Both the position numbers and the translations under genes were made by a program. From NCBI GenBank assembly GCA_032622095.1, contig CP136067.1, positions 193,836,052-193,900,051 on the forward strand: 64,000 bases of DNA, in the 5' to 3' direction. Each line of letters starts with the position of its first letter. Positions within the stretch are counted from its first letter, which is position 1. The notes under the pieces were generated by a model, which saw only the letters and a program-made list of their open reading frames with translations, had not been told where the DNA came from and did no database searches. Shown here one piece after another: positions 24,001 to 30,602 of this stretch. The stretch is from Siphonodentalium dalli. Taxonomy: Eukaryota; Mollusca; Scaphopoda; Gadilida; Siphonodentaliidae.

Positions 24001-25268
24001 TTTAAAGAAAAAAATGGCATTGAATTGTGTTATATAAATCTGTTGTGGTTGTTGTGTAATCCTATCGGATAAAACCTTAAATTGATCTTTAAATGATGAT
24101 AACTGATTTTGATTTGTTACTAATAATAATTAACTAGTTTTTGTGTGTTTACTCATCCAGTGCCAAGGTCCTGTTGGACTTAACCCTTTCATGAATGGAG
24201 CTTCCTGAAATTTTGCGAAAAGCCTGTGCCAATGCATTCTCTGATTTTTGCGAGTCGTCCATAGGGAGCCTCGCATATACAAGAGAATGCATTGGCCTAA
24301 CAATATTTACCTTGATCTTGTAAGTCAGTGCATTCTCTTATATATGCAAGGCTGCCTATGGGAGACTCGCATATATAAGTGAATGCACTGGAACAGGATC
24401 TTTAATGGTGCAACATCGCAGCTCCCTTCATGAAAGAGTTAAATAGGGTGGCTATAATTTCTGGATTATAAATTATAGATATACATGTACTGTTGCAAGA
24501 TGCTAAAACCTTTCACACATGAAAATGTTATACCAGCTTGCATCCACATATATTAATGCAAGAATTCAACATCCATTCCTCATACTTAAACTAAACTCAG
24601 ATTTTAAAATTATTTAGCAGCCATTTTAAATAATATTCTGGTAGTACGTAGCAAGTTGGTTCCATGCGTTATGAAACATGCGATGTCAAATGACGTGATT
24701 TCAACTGTGAATGCATATGTGTTAGAATATAATACATTTATCATGCACAATGTAAAACAATTTTAAGTTTACTGGCATTACATGTTATTATAATGAATAT
24801 TCATCACTATACTGTCCGAGTGTTGATAAAAAAAACCTGTTTATATCCAAAACACCTTGCTATTTCGACAAATATGCTATTAATCAATCCAATTGAGTCG
24901 CAAATTCAGGATAACAAGGTTTAAGGAACAGGTTTTATTATAAGAAATATATTCCCTGCATTGTTTTTTCAGTGTTATAAACTTCTCTGTCAGAACTGGT
25001 GGAGTATGATTTCTAATGATTTCTAATGATCTATAACCAGTGGAGATTCATGGCATGATCTATCGTTTCTGCATGTGACTCCTGCGAGAAAATCAGTCTG
25101 AAAATATTGTTTAAATAGGTAGTGGAAGCTAATTTTATTTTTGATATATTTTCAGTACAAAAAACAACCAGGATATTAGGTACGGCACGAGCTAACTTCG
25201 AGCAACAGGCTGAAGATGCTGGTTATGTTATAGAGAGACTTTATAAAGAGGGTGACAGCGACTCGTGA
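1..25268 (+). CDS. Centrosomal coiled-coil protein, CDK5RAP2/myomegalin-like, 3' part (9 exons, 5'-partial)
   Basis: Nine exons (1-31, 760-1084, 7199-7311, 8028-8189, 11212-11424, 12349-12521, 20742-20900, 22177-22315, 25156-25268) join in one frame with GT-AG borders and matching phases (1,2,1,1,1,0,0,1), giving 475 residues plus TGA. Residues 12-156 are charged heptad-type coiled coil; 157-282 is Ser/Asn/Pro-rich and low complexity; 283-475 is helical again, with LDDYELLKKQ near 300, ELTRLMKCFW near 365, a basic coil 393-438 and KTTRILGTARANFEQ near the end. The order of a DDY-containing helix, a short LxxFW helix, a coil and a final K-rich helix followed by ARxNxE is what I remember of the C-terminus of CDK5RAP2 and PDE4DIP (centrosomin family, gamma-tubulin recruitment at centrosome and Golgi). 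The gene structure is well supported; the family name is an inference from memory. The 5' end lies outside the window. Confidence 0.72.
434..695. mobile_element. TTAA MITE, family F1 (CCCTTTCATGACTGG ends)
   Basis: Starts TTAACACTTCCATGACTGGA and ends TCATGAAAGGGTTAA, 262 bp. Inside are two hairpins built on CAATGCATTC / GAATGCATTGG with CCCATAGGG at the loop. TTAA flanks and CCCTTT ends fit piggyBac-type non-autonomous elements (inference). Intronic. Confidence 0.75.
760..1084 (+). CDS. Coiled-coil gene, exon 2 (coiled-coil rod)
   Basis: Acceptor TTTTGCAG at 752-759, donor GTGAGT at 1085. Encodes about 108 residues almost wholly of Glu, Lys, Gln, Ile and Met in heptads (for example KIISELQEQQDQKEKIIREM), a continuous coiled coil. 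No ATG start is needed; the frame enters from the previous exon. Confidence 0.88.
1148..1250. mobile_element. Short TTAA piece, family T10
   Basis: TTAACCCTTTACC followed by GAGCAGACGACACTCTGCAG and GAGGCTCCCTGTGGG. A related piece lies at 2326-2436 and a weaker one at 38250-38336. Probably a truncated MITE inserted in the T9 copy together with the next element. Confidence 0.5.
1251..1713. mobile_element. TTAA MITE, family F2 (CCCTTTACCCAACAAACCG ends)
   Basis: TTAACCCTTTACCCAACAAA at the left and CTGTTGGGTAAAGGGTTAA at the right. Carries two copies of the ~70 bp hairpin cassette (about 1390-1467 and 1616-1683) separated by T-rich filler. A second copy is at 11536-11934. piggyBac-like ends (inference). 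Confidence 0.8.
2063..2329. mobile_element. TTAA MITE, family F1
   Basis: TTAACACTTTCATGACTGGA to CCCGTCATGAAAGGGTTAA. It shares its left TTAA with the end of the T9 copy (2063-2066) and its right TTAA with the next short piece (2326-2436, ending CAGTCATGAAAGGGTTAA). Confidence 0.75.
2326..2436. mobile_element. Short TTAA piece, family T10/F1 end
   Basis: Begins TTAAACTACCC and ends GAAGCTCCAGTCATGAAAGG plus GTTAA. Similar to 1148-1250 in the middle. From 2437 to about 2863 I see no gene and no repeat I can place. Confidence 0.45.
3194..3429 (+). CDS. Unrecognised ORF/possible exon inside the 2897-4150 element
   Basis: ATG at 3194 opens 78 codons (MLDTDDFDW ... GNQLW) with ordinary residue composition, ending at a possible donor TGG|GTGAGC at 3430. 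I do not recognise the protein. Because it sits inside a bounded mobile element, it may be the first exon of an element-encoded or captured protein, or chance. Confidence 0.22.
3543..3621. repeat. Hairpin (inverted repeat)
   Basis: GTTATGGTGTAGCCAGATGG and its reverse complement CTATCTGGCTACACCATAAC surround an inner stem TTCAACC/GGTTGAA. Stem about 36 bp, loop only a few bases. Confidence 0.8.
4389..4686. repeat. 36 bp tandem repeat
   Basis: Unit ATTTGGTTTGGATGTTTACC plus ATTATGAGGATATTAA, about six copies, with the larger block around TTTTTTTTCTGTCCGAGCAG duplicated as well. The long ORFs here are repeats read as protein. Confidence 0.85.
5150..6420. repeat. Tandem-core repeat family G2 (GGTTTCCGGATGATAACTTT)
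   Basis: About seven diverged ~170 bp modules, each with GGTTTCCGGATGATAACTTT, then AAATTTGGTAT, CAGGTCAAGTTCGAA and GAGTTATGGCCCTTTTT. The block begins with a CCCCCGAA/TTCGGGGG hairpin and CCGTCCGTG runs and ends near GGTTCGGGGGACACTG. CAGCAGGCAGGTTT occurs on both sides (5122 and 6428). Other copies: 22862-23343, 47440-47815, 53410-53640, 56904-58323, 58825-59060. Noncoding. Confidence 0.75.
6554..6559 (-). promoter_or_regulatory. AATAAA downstream of the antisense ORF
   Basis: TTTATT on the + strand, 25 bases after the stop of the 6584-6916 frame: correct order and distance for a poly(A) signal of that ORF. Confidence 0.4.
6584..6916 (-). pseudogene. Antisense gene-like ORF in intron 2, possibly THUMP-like; unrecognised
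   Basis: An open frame of 110 codons without an ATG start (first codon GTG), reading ALINIAAFSGYTNVILWKII and on to KLLDVRIYVKTTGC, then TGA at 6584-6586. An AATAAA lies 25-30 bases past the stop (6554-6559, minus strand). Composition is that of a real protein. The C-terminal half (FTVSV ... SQELVGYQVADIFGRYFK ... LDVRI) has the spacing I remember for THUMP RNA-binding domains, but this is a weak guess. A second open frame with an ATG (7025 to 6825, MSFCSFVQRERT) overlaps upstream, so a frameshifted retrocopy or a small nested gene with another exon are both possible. No matching acceptor was identified. Confidence 0.35.
7199..7311 (+). CDS. Coiled-coil gene, exon 3
   Basis: Acceptor TTTTCAG at 7192-7198, donor GTGAGA at 7312. 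Encodes LRNEIKQLSCEVEEIRNLNK and on to KLKSS, continuing the heptads of exon 2. The split codon ATG is rebuilt from AT + G. Confidence 0.9.
7628..8000. mobile_element. TTAA element, family T9, next to exon 4
   Basis: TTAAAGTGATCTGAAACACT to ATATGTCTTTAA, 373 bp, an intact relative of 1129-2066 and 51756-52132. Its end is 27 bp before exon 4, so the branch point and pyrimidine tract of that intron must lie inside it or in the last 27 bases. Confidence 0.75.
8028..8189 (+). CDS. Coiled-coil gene, exon 4 (Ser-rich linker)
   Basis: Acceptor TTTTTAAG at 8020-8027 (AAG rather than CAG), donor GTATGG at 8190. Encodes DASSDGLSPRSLPGKSSGSK and on to NIIDRDE, a low-complexity, probably disordered linker. 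Phase 1-1, so skipping it would keep the frame. A TTAA element ends only 27 bp upstream. Confidence 0.82.
8266..9478. mobile_element. TTAA MITE family F4 whose right end is a satellite
   Basis: The left part (8266-8420, CCCGTTCTATACTAAATAGA, AGTATACATTGGAA, CAAATGACAGACAG) matches the 258 bp MITE at 23540-23797. The last ~69 bp of that MITE (CTTATTATCTGAAC ... AAAGAGTTAA) is repeated about 15 times here. Confidence 0.75.
8421..9478. repeat. 69 bp tandem array, about 15 copies
   Basis: Unit begins CTTATTATCTGAACCTTTCC and ends GTATATAAAGAGTTAAA. Copies differ mainly at two sites (CC/CA in GAAC[C/A]TTTCC and TTAT[T/A]ATC), with the variants clustered, so spread looks recent. The 402-residue ORF on the minus strand (8403-9611) is this array read through, because 69 is a multiple of three. 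Confidence 0.95.
9548..9735. mobile_element. Foldback MITE, family T3
   Basis: AATTATGGGTAATTTTTCAG ... TTGCCATTCAT and its inverse; stem ~90 bp with a short loop GGAAAGCTCTCAGTGATAGC. Right end TTAGGGCATTACTGTA; the matching left end is missing. Other copies: 16424-16637, 28516-28716, 60562-60778. Confidence 0.85.
10034..10871. mobile_element. Element with GGAAAAGTTATGGAATT-type ends
   Basis: Inverted ends ACAGGGTTC / GAACCCTGT, repeated CTTGAAAAGTCTGGAAAA and GGAAAAGTTATGGAATT motifs near both ends, 838 bp, TTA on both sides. Same class as 2897-4150. No gene inside. From 10872 to 11211 the sequence is AT-rich with nothing I can name. Confidence 0.6.
11212..11424 (+). CDS. Coiled-coil gene, exon 5 (disordered linker)
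   Basis: Acceptor TTTCCAG at 11205-11211, donor GTAACG at 11425. Encodes DSGVGDNGAPKSPNFVATWP and on to SYRLHGSG: Ser, Asn and Pro rich, no predicted helix. Also phase 1-1 and so skippable in frame, like exon 4. Confidence 0.85.
11536..11934. mobile_element. TTAA MITE, family F2
   Basis: TTAACCCTTTACCCAACAAA ... TTGGGTAAAGGGTTAA, with two hairpin cassettes (about 11689-11758 and 11835-11904). Close to 1251-1713 but shorter in the T-rich spacer. Confidence 0.85.
11946..12195. mobile_element. TTAA MITE, family F4, diverged copy
   Basis: TTAACTCTTTCTGTACTAAA, then AGTATACATTGGAATGGTCT and AAATATTCAGATAATAACTT. Related to 8266-9478 and 23540-23797; the right end is unclear. Confidence 0.55.
12349..12521 (+). 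CDS. Coiled-coil gene, exon 6 (DDY helix)
   Basis: Acceptor CTCCACAG at 12341-12348, donor GTATTT at 12522. Encodes DLRNLFAIGKLDDYELLKKQ and on to DVLRRQDPSE. This is the start of the conserved-looking C-terminal module and one of the segments that suggests the CDK5RAP2/myomegalin family. Confidence 0.9.
12597..12957. repeat. GGACGATTGGGACCT minisatellite, forward
   Basis: Units of 16 bp (CGGACGATTGGGACCT) pass into units of about 22 bp (AGGACGATTGGGACCTTGAGTC), about 17 in all. A run of 12 G precedes it. The same unit recurs in the opposite direction at 13157-13325. Confidence 0.95.
13157..13325. repeat. Same minisatellite, inverted
   Basis: AAGGTCCCAATCGTCC-type units, reverse complement of 12597-12957, separated from it by about 200 bp of ordinary sequence. 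The two arrays could pair as a large hairpin in DNA or in the intron RNA. Confidence 0.9.
13490..13710. mobile_element. TTAA MITE family F1, partial
   Basis: ATTAAAGATCATGTGTCAGT, two hairpins with CCCATAGGG / CAATATGGGG centres, and GGTTTTCGCAAAATTTCAG. Both outer ends are lost. From 13711 to 14003 I see nothing specific. Confidence 0.6.
14004..14386. mobile_element. Inverted-repeat element, family T4
   Basis: Outer inverted arms GCCTGCAAATAGTGTGTCTG / CAGACACACTATTTGCAGGC, then CAGAATGAGGTCCCCAGAGG / CCTGGGGACC-type arms. Other copies: about 19190-19615 and 60024-60258. Confidence 0.75.
14519..14785. repeat. ~31 bp tandem repeat
   Basis: GGTCTGTTCGATCTTACTTC plus CACCCATGTCT, about six full units and then shorter ones of about 22-24 bp. 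Overlapping ORFs on both strands are the repeat. Confidence 0.9.
14916..15186. mobile_element. TTAA MITE, family F1
   Basis: TTAAACCCTTTCATGATGGG ... CCATCATGGAAGGGTTAA with two hairpins. The second hairpin has a small insertion (TAACAATGTA) in one arm. Confidence 0.75.
15190..16430. repeat. Degenerate ~110-130 bp repeat, interrupted by three elements
   Basis: Recurring phrases ACTGAGTTCTGGTTCATATG, GAAGGTTGCTTATTCTGT, CATGCATGTCTAAT and AACTGTTCAGCCAAT at roughly regular spacing. Interrupted by an F3 MITE (15417-15601), by a GGAAAAGTCATG-type element (about 15896-16225) and ended by a T3 foldback (16424-16637). Noncoding intron. Confidence 0.55.
15417..15601. mobile_element. TTAA MITE, family F3 (CCCTTTNAGTGCCAGG ends)
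   Basis: 185 bp: TTAACCCTTTTAGTGCCAGG ... CCTGGCACTCAAAGGGTTAA, with one hairpin cassette (about 15482-15551). Minimal form of the long element at 61221-62953. Confidence 0.85.
16424..16637. mobile_element. Foldback MITE, family T3, complete
   Basis: TACAGTAATGCTCTAAGTAA at the left and TTACTTAGAGCATTACTGTA at the right: the whole 214 bp is one hairpin with CTCTCCCCGAGAG at the centre. Confidence 0.9.
17512..17967. mobile_element. TTAA foldback element, family T2
   Basis: TTAAAGGTACTCAACCCG ... CGGGTTGAGTACCTTTAA. The inner arms also pair (ATTTGATTCGAGTCGAGGAA occurs in both directions). Other copies: 28742-29176, 32587-32895, 36517-36952, 50611-51085, 60832-61224. TTAA with AGG ends recalls Kolobok-type MITEs (inference). 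From 16638 to 17511 and 17968 to 18710 I see no gene or clear repeat. Confidence 0.75.
18711..19106. mobile_element. TTAA element family F3, one end of the long form
   Basis: Reverse complement of about 61221-61610: GGTATGCTTAAGCATGC, TCACCAAGTATTCATAGTAA, the hairpin cassette (about 18987-19055) and GACCTGTCACGCAAAGGGTTAA. The foldback arms of the long form are absent here. Confidence 0.75.
19190..19615. mobile_element. Inverted-repeat elements, family T4
   Basis: Two hairpins: AGAATGAGGTCCCCAGAGGG ... CCCTCTGGGGACCTCATTCT (19235-19336) and AGAGTGAGGTCCCAAGAGG ... (about 19520-19610), each with GATGCTAGCCC/CTAGCATCAC arms. Confidence 0.75.
19860..20270. repeat. Diverged tandem duplication (~295 bp)
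   Basis: TATTTCCTGTAGAAACAAAG and CTTATAGT[A/G]TCTGAAAATTCC each occur twice about 270-295 bp apart. AT-rich, no ORF. Confidence 0.5.
20463..20702. mobile_element. TTAA MITE family F1, partial, next to exon 7
   Basis: GTGCAGCATTAAAGAGCCTG, two hairpins, and CTCTAGTCATGGAAGGGTTAA at 20682-20702. It ends 39 bp before exon 7, so it supplies part of the acceptor region. Confidence 0.65.
20742..20900 (+). CDS. Coiled-coil gene, exon 7 with triplicated donor
   Basis: Acceptor TCTTACAG ends at 20741; first donor CAG|GTTTGT at 20900/20901. Encodes VEYSTLKEVYQSTDNIKVCL and on to YDPKAMQQ. The last 15 exon bases and first 12 intron bases belong to a 27 bp unit present three times (20886-20966), so donors at 20901, 20928 and 20955 are equivalent and in frame; each longer choice adds nine residues (VCT-T/A-KAMQQ). 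Which donor is used cannot be told from the sequence. Confidence 0.88.
20886..20966 (+). repeat. 3 x 27 bp repeat copying a 5' splice site
   Basis: AAAGCTATGCAACAGGTTTG plus TACCACT, three times with two substitutions. Each unit carries the same CAG|GTTTGT donor; 27 bp keeps the frame and no unit has an in-frame stop. Confidence 0.97.
22177..22315 (+). CDS. Coiled-coil gene, exon 8
   Basis: Acceptor TTCTTTGCAG ends at 22176, donor GTGAGT at 22316. Encodes VASLQEEVWKLRAKYSKVGQ and on to KTLEDAIVKQ, a basic coiled coil. The phase-1 T joins TA of the next exon to make Leu. Confidence 0.92.
22862..23343. repeat. Tandem-core repeat family G2, short copy
   Basis: Begins with a hairpin ATACGACCGTTT ... 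AAACGGTCGTAT, then four CCGT repeats, two cores (GATAACTTTAGATTGAATCG), then AGAAACGGGCGTAT and ends GGCGTGCTCTTGTT. Its ends match those of 56904-58323. Confidence 0.75.
23540..23797. mobile_element. TTAA MITE, family F4, complete 258 bp
   Basis: TTAACCCTATCTTATACTAA ... TTTAGTATAGAAAGAGTTAA. Single-copy form of the element at 8266-9478; its last ~70 bp is the unit that became the 69 bp satellite there. Confidence 0.85.
24180..24442. mobile_element. TTAA MITE, family F1
   Basis: TTAACCCTTTCATGAATGGA ... CCCTTCATGAAAGAGTTAA, 263 bp, two hairpins. The following 24443-25155 holds no recognisable feature before the last exon. Confidence 0.8.
25156..25268 (+). CDS. Coiled-coil gene, last coding exon
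   Basis: Acceptor ATATTTTCAG ends at 25155. Encodes LQKTTRILGTARANFEQQAE and on to YKEGDSDS, then TGA at 25266-25268. The stop codon lies inside the first unit of a 4 x 40 bp tandem repeat that continues into the 3' UTR. Confidence 0.92.
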
Positions 25269-25424
25269 ATATCAGCATCCAATGATCAGGAATTAATGGA
25301 CATAGTGAATATCAACATTCTATGATCAGGAATTAATGGACATAGTGAATATCAACATTCTATGATCAGGAATTAATGGACATAGTGAATATCAACATTC
25401 AATGATCAGGAATTAATGCACATA
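25265..25424 (+). repeat. 4 x 40 bp tandem repeat beginning at the stop codon
   Basis: GTGAATATCAACATTCTATG plus ATCAGGAATTAATGGACATA, four units, few differences. The TGA of the coiled-coil gene is bases 2-4 of the first unit, so most of the proximal 3' UTR is this repeat. Confidence 0.95.
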
Positions 25425-25429
25425 AAGCA

Positions 25430-25435
25430 AATAAA
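25430..25435 (+). promoter_or_regulatory. Candidate poly(A) signal of the coiled-coil gene
   Basis: AATAAA 161 bases after the stop, just past the 40 bp repeat. A second AATAAA lies at 26857-26862, beyond the degenerate satellite. Either could define the 3' end. Confidence 0.45.
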
Positions 25436-25539
25436 TAACACAGCTTTCCAACTGGCTGAACAATTACATTTGGTCAAGGACAAATTCCGTTGGAATCATA
25501 ATTCTGACTTCTGAATGATGGAGTAAATTTTCCGTGACC

Positions 25540-26780
25540 TGTTATAGGATAGGTCAACAGCTGCCTGATTCACGACGGACTAATATTATTTTATATGTGA
25601 CCTATTAATTGTGTCGTTAATCTGTAGCTGAATCAAGAAGGACAGATATTTATTCATTGGATATGTTTTAATCGGTGTCCCCCATAGACAGCATTAAGCT
25701 GTTGACTGATTCACGAAGGACTGATATTATATTTCAGATGTGATCTGCCAATGTTATCGTTAAACATGTACCTGATTCAAGAATGATGGATGTTATGTCA
25801 GTAATTCAGATGAGAATGAGATATTTTATTTGAGGCCTGCCATAGATGTCGTGTTGAGTACCAAACAGAATGATTGATGCTATTTCAGTATGCCACGGAC
25901 TGATTCAGATGAGAATGAGAGATTTCATCTGTTGCCTGCTGAGGACTGAACATAATGAAGGATACAATTTCATTCATGGCTCACCATGAGATGTTGACCG
26001 TTTCAAGAATGACATACTCTTTCATCCGTGACCTGCCATAAGTATAAGTATCCTGTGAACTGAATCAAGAACGGTGGATGTTATGTCATCAATGACTTGT
26101 CATAGGTATCAATAAGCTGTTGACTGTTCCACAACTACATACTGTTTCATCCCTGACCTGCCATAGGCATCAGTAACCTGTGGATTGATTCGAGAGATGG
26201 ATTATAATTTATGTATTGATTAAACTGCTATGTGAATCGTATGTGATGAATGTTATTTCAGCCGTAACCTGTAATGCTGCCATAGCTATCATACTGCTTG
26301 AAATAATAGATATGATTTCATCTGCGACTTTTAATCTGTGTTCTGCTGTAGATGTCATAACATTCAATTATAATGAGAGATGGATAATATTTTATTTGTA
26401 ACCTGCCATCAGTTAACCTATGGGCTGATTAAAGGATGCATATTATTCACCCCATCACCTGTATTATTAAACTGCTGACTGATTTGTGAGTGAGGGATGT
26501 TACTTCAAACATGACCTGCGAGTGCTGTCCAATTTGAAACTGACTGATATTATTTGTTCCGTAACCTGCCAATGGTTAACGCTGTCGCTGATTAAAGTAT
26601 TCTGGATGTTATTTCATCAATGACTTGCTATAGGTATCACTGAGCTGTTGACCATGACCTGCCATATACATCAGTAACTCATGGACTGATTCAAGCGACG
26701 GATTGACTGAATCGTGTGTGATGGATGTTACTTCAGCCATAACCTGCTAATGCTGCCATAGCTATCATAAATGACAGACG
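25540..26780. repeat. Degenerate ~75-90 bp satellite
   Basis: Recurrent ACCTGCCATAGGTATCAGTA, CTGTTGACTGATTCAAGAAT and GATGGATGTTATTTCATC in variable form and order. Old and diverged, noncoding. Confidence 0.6.
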
Positions 26781-26784
26781 TTCA

Positions 26785-27332
26785 TTAAGGAGAACTCTAT
26801 ATGGATGCTCGTTTTAAAAGAACACGATGCTTTTGAAGCGGGTTCATGTGAAATAGAATAAATTTTATTAAAGTCTGTAAAACCACTATCTTCAAGTACA
26901 TGTAAAAATAGATGGATTTTGTTCCTATTTTCATTATTAATAACTCTCTAATAGCAAGAATTCAAATATTGAAACCATTGTTATGTAAACATGACTGTTC
27001 CGGTGGCATTACTGAAAAAAAGGCCAATTAGATAACAAAGTTTAATCAAAGCATGATGGAAAAGGTCAAAGCATTGAAAAATATTCTGAAAATCATATTT
27101 AGAAAAAAATATTTGAACTTAATACACAATCGGAGATGATTGTTGACAAATCACTCTTAACAGTTTTGTTTACATAACAATGGTTTCAACACGTAAAATT
27201 TTGCTATTGAAGAACAATCAATGAATAAAAGAACAAAGTTTATCTATTTCTCCATGTTTTTGGTGGTGATATTTTATAGACTTTTATATTTTTTTCACAT
27301 TTACGCACTGCGGGTGCCTTGTGTCCCTTTAA
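26785..27332. mobile_element. Foldback TTAA element, family T8
   Basis: Arms GAAACCATTGTTATGTAAAC (about 26968) and GTTTACATAACAATGGTTTC (about 27168); right end GTGCCTTGTGTCCCTTTAA. Related sequence at 52128-52330. From 27333 to 28515 no gene or clear repeat. Confidence 0.5.
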
Positions 27333-28515
27333 TGTCATGATTCATGCATCACTGAGAAGTGATATAGAATGCTGAGCCATATTCCTGACACTGATACAGT
27401 TTCTAGATTGTGCAGTTTACTGACAGCATTTTCCAATGACTGATCATGAAAATTTTCTGTTTCTGATAGAAGTGATAGGAACGACTGTTTCTGTGCGATA
27501 AGAGGGCAAAATCTCATCTAGAAATTTGTAATGTTTGACAATATATGTAAAATATGGGTGGAATGACTTCATAACATTTACCTACTTGGGATTAGTATTC
27601 AAATTAGGCTCTTTGGATCACTCCATGTCCAATAGAGTGTAACGTGGTGTTATTTTACTCTAATTGTGTCAGCTTAGGCCATGCAATGTCAATTTCCCCG
27701 TTTCTCAAGTCAAACAATTTTTAAAAGCATGCTGGCGCTGTTTATAATTTAATTTGTTATATCTGGGGTACACAACCAAGCATTCCACCTCCGCATCGGC
27801 TATCTCTGACTTTAATTTGAGTTCCTGTTGCCATTATTTCCCAAAAAGATGTCATTAAAAAGTTAGTTGATAGATTATATGTGAATTATTTCGTCAGAAA
27901 TCAATCGATTAAGTACCATTGATACATTTTTAACTAAGATTTCACAGCAATACATCACATGGTTACCAATTACAATAGTGAATCTGGTCACTTCCATGCT
28001 TGTTGGTATAAATAATGTACCACAGTTATTTCATACTGATTGCAAATTTTCCCAGCTTGATTAAAAAGCTTGCACATCGGCGTATCGGGACCGTGAGTGC
28101 AGGCCTAATAAACGGGACTTTGACTTTGCGTGCATGGCCTTAGCTTATTTTTGTAATCAAGCATTCAGATAGAGATAGTATAAGCCATTATTTCATGATG
28201 AGATATGTTCTACTAAATTGTCGCTCAGAAACAGTCTCTCCGATTCTAACAATTAATTTTGATTTTTAATTAACTAAACTGACTGATATTTGTGGCTAAC
28301 TTATTATTTTGTTTCTGAAGGATGATTATTAAATTATCAAACAAACTTATATAATTTGAATTGTTCCCAGTGGATTGCAGATATCCCAGTTATTACTATG
28401 AGAAATGATGCTCAGCTTTTGAAATAAAGACAAATTTAGCAACGATAGGAAGCAGGGCTGGGAACATACATTATAATTTGCACTAAAATGACAACAAGAT
28501 GTCTCTCATTGAAGT

Positions 28516-28716
28516 TACAGTAATCGACTCCATACCACAGCAGAATTATGGGTAATTTTTCAGGATTTAGTCGGAAATATGACTTGCCATTCATCGGAAA
28601 GCTCTCAGTGAGAGCTTTCACATGAATGGCAACAAGCCATATTTCCGACTAAATCCTGAAAAATTACCCATAATTCTGTTGTGGTTATGGAGTCGATTAA
28701 TTAGGGCATTACTGTA
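28516..28716. mobile_element. Foldback MITE, family T3
   Basis: TACAGTAATCGACTCCATAC ... GTCGATTAATTAGGGCATTACTGTA, nearly perfect hairpin centred at CTCTCAGTGAGAG. Confidence 0.85.
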
Positions 28717-28741
28717 GTATTCATCGTTCTCTTCACCTATA

Positions 28742-29176
28742 TTAAAGGTATTCAATCCGATCAGATGCTCCTAAATTACTATTTCTTTGGCTTCGGGGGT
28801 AAAAAATATTTGATTCGAGTCGAGGAACCCAATCATCAAAGCTCACTGATCAGATATAAAAAAAATTATTTGTTATTTCTCGAGATGTGCAATAGTATGT
28901 GGCCCAGAAACACGTGGTCAAACGGACAAATTGTGGATGAAGATGGATAACTCTAAAATCAAGTGGTAATACAGTCAAATTTCATGATACTTTAGTGATA
29001 ATACGGCCATATTTTGTTGAACAAAATGTTGATAAATAACAAGTTTTGGGAAATTTGACAGTGGTTAGGATTATTTTGTTTCAATAAATCGATTCTGATA
29101 ACTAAATTGTATTTTGAAGAAATGTTGTTGTATCTTGATGGTATGGGGACCGTCTGATCGGATTGAGTACCTTTAA
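28742..29176. mobile_element. TTAA element, family T2
   Basis: TTAAAGGTATTCAATCCGAT ... ATCGGATTGAGTACCTTTAA, 435 bp. Confidence 0.85.
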
Positions 29177-29379
29177 TAACTCAACCAAAAAAGATAGTGA
29201 ATGAGCTCGGCATAAATTTTTGTTAGCTCACTATGAATCCTGTCCCCATATAATGAAAATTAAGCATCAGGTTGAAAGACACAGCAGCTAAGATGAATTG
29301 AAAATTATGTGAGTCATCAGGGGCCATACAAACAAGCACGGTAATTCTTTATTGGAGCCAATTTGGAGGCCAACTTCAC

Positions 29380-29985
29380 GTTTATTATACCCCCCAACCC
29401 CCCTCCATAACGAGTTTTGGGGGGAGGAAAAGGAATCAGCTTGTCCTTCTGTGTGGCCATTGACTCAACTTTGAGCTTTTATTTCTACATTTTTTTGTCA
29501 ATTATTTTGAAATCAGGCACTAATATTTAGTATACACACTGTAGTACAGTAGGAACCTGTGCCTGCGATTATGAGGTCTGTATTTTTGTGGAGTTATCCC
29601 CCTTTTTCAACGTAGAAAGTTTTCTCAAGATGCATAATTTTATCCGAGTGTTTATTCATACATTTTCATGTCAATTCATTAAAAAACATGGCAGATATTT
29701 AGTACCATGGGAAGTTGGGAACCTGTGCGTCTGCAATTATGAGGTCTGTCAAGACTTTTTGGTGGAGTTATCCGCCTTTTTCGACTTAAGAGATTTTCTT
29801 AAGATGCATAATTTTGCCAGGTATTATTCCTACATTTCTAGGTCAATTATTTAAAATATTTGGGGGGGAGTTATCCCCCTTTTTCAACTTAACTTTTCAG
29901 AGCATATAACTTGAGTGCATAAAACATTTACACCAATCGCTGACATGAAGGTATCCTCAGTCCCATTGGGACAGCCCACCTCTAG
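29380..29985. repeat. Tandem-core repeat family G3
   Basis: Starts with a CCCCCC/GGGGGG hairpin, then three ~170 bp modules with TTATTCCTACATTT[T/C], GGAACCTGTG, TTATGAGGTCTGT and GAGTTATCCCCCTTTTTC. Similar design to G1 and G2. Confidence 0.6.
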
Positions 29986-30039
29986 TTAACTGTACGGTGC
30001 AATTTAAATGAGCTATCAATTGTACTGAAGTGTGATTAT

Positions 30040-30602
30040 TTTACCCCCCCATGACCAAAGGAAATGGTGGGCATACTGGATTACATGTGTATGGTCGTCT
30101 GTCGGTCCAGATATCTCAACCACAGGTTGTCGGATCTCAATGAAATTTGGTGTGGATGTTCACCACTATGGGGACATGAGCGTTCAATCGTTTTGTTTGG
30201 GTTTTCCGTTCAAAAGTTATTCACCTTCGTTTATCTTGAAATATTTATTTATTGCCCGTCTGCCTGAGTTTCTGTCTTGCTGAAATTTGGCACGCATGTT
30301 CACTATCACAAGTGCTTTCAACAAAGTGCCAACCGGTGTTGTTTGCATTTTCCATTCTAGAGTTTTTCTCATTTGTTGAGTCTTTATACATATATGTCCA
30401 CACAAATATCTCCGCATTGGGTTATCAGATCTCACTGAAATTTGGTATGAATGTTCACCATAATGAGGACTTCCATATGAATGTCCAACCATGGGTCATC
30501 AGTTCTCAATGGAATTGGGTGTAGATATTCAATACAATGACAGCTTTAAAAAGTGGTGTGCCACATGGGGGTATGCACCGGGTGATAACCCAGCTCTTGT
30601 TT
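30040..30602. repeat. Tandem-core repeat family G1, uninterrupted copy
   Basis: TACCCCCCCATGACC ... GGTGGGCATA hairpin, AGATATCTCAACCACAGGTT, TGAAATTTGGTGTGGATGTT modules, and an end GGGTATGCACCGGGTGATAA then CCCAGCTCTTGTT. From 30603 to 31184 no gene or clear repeat. Confidence 0.7.
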
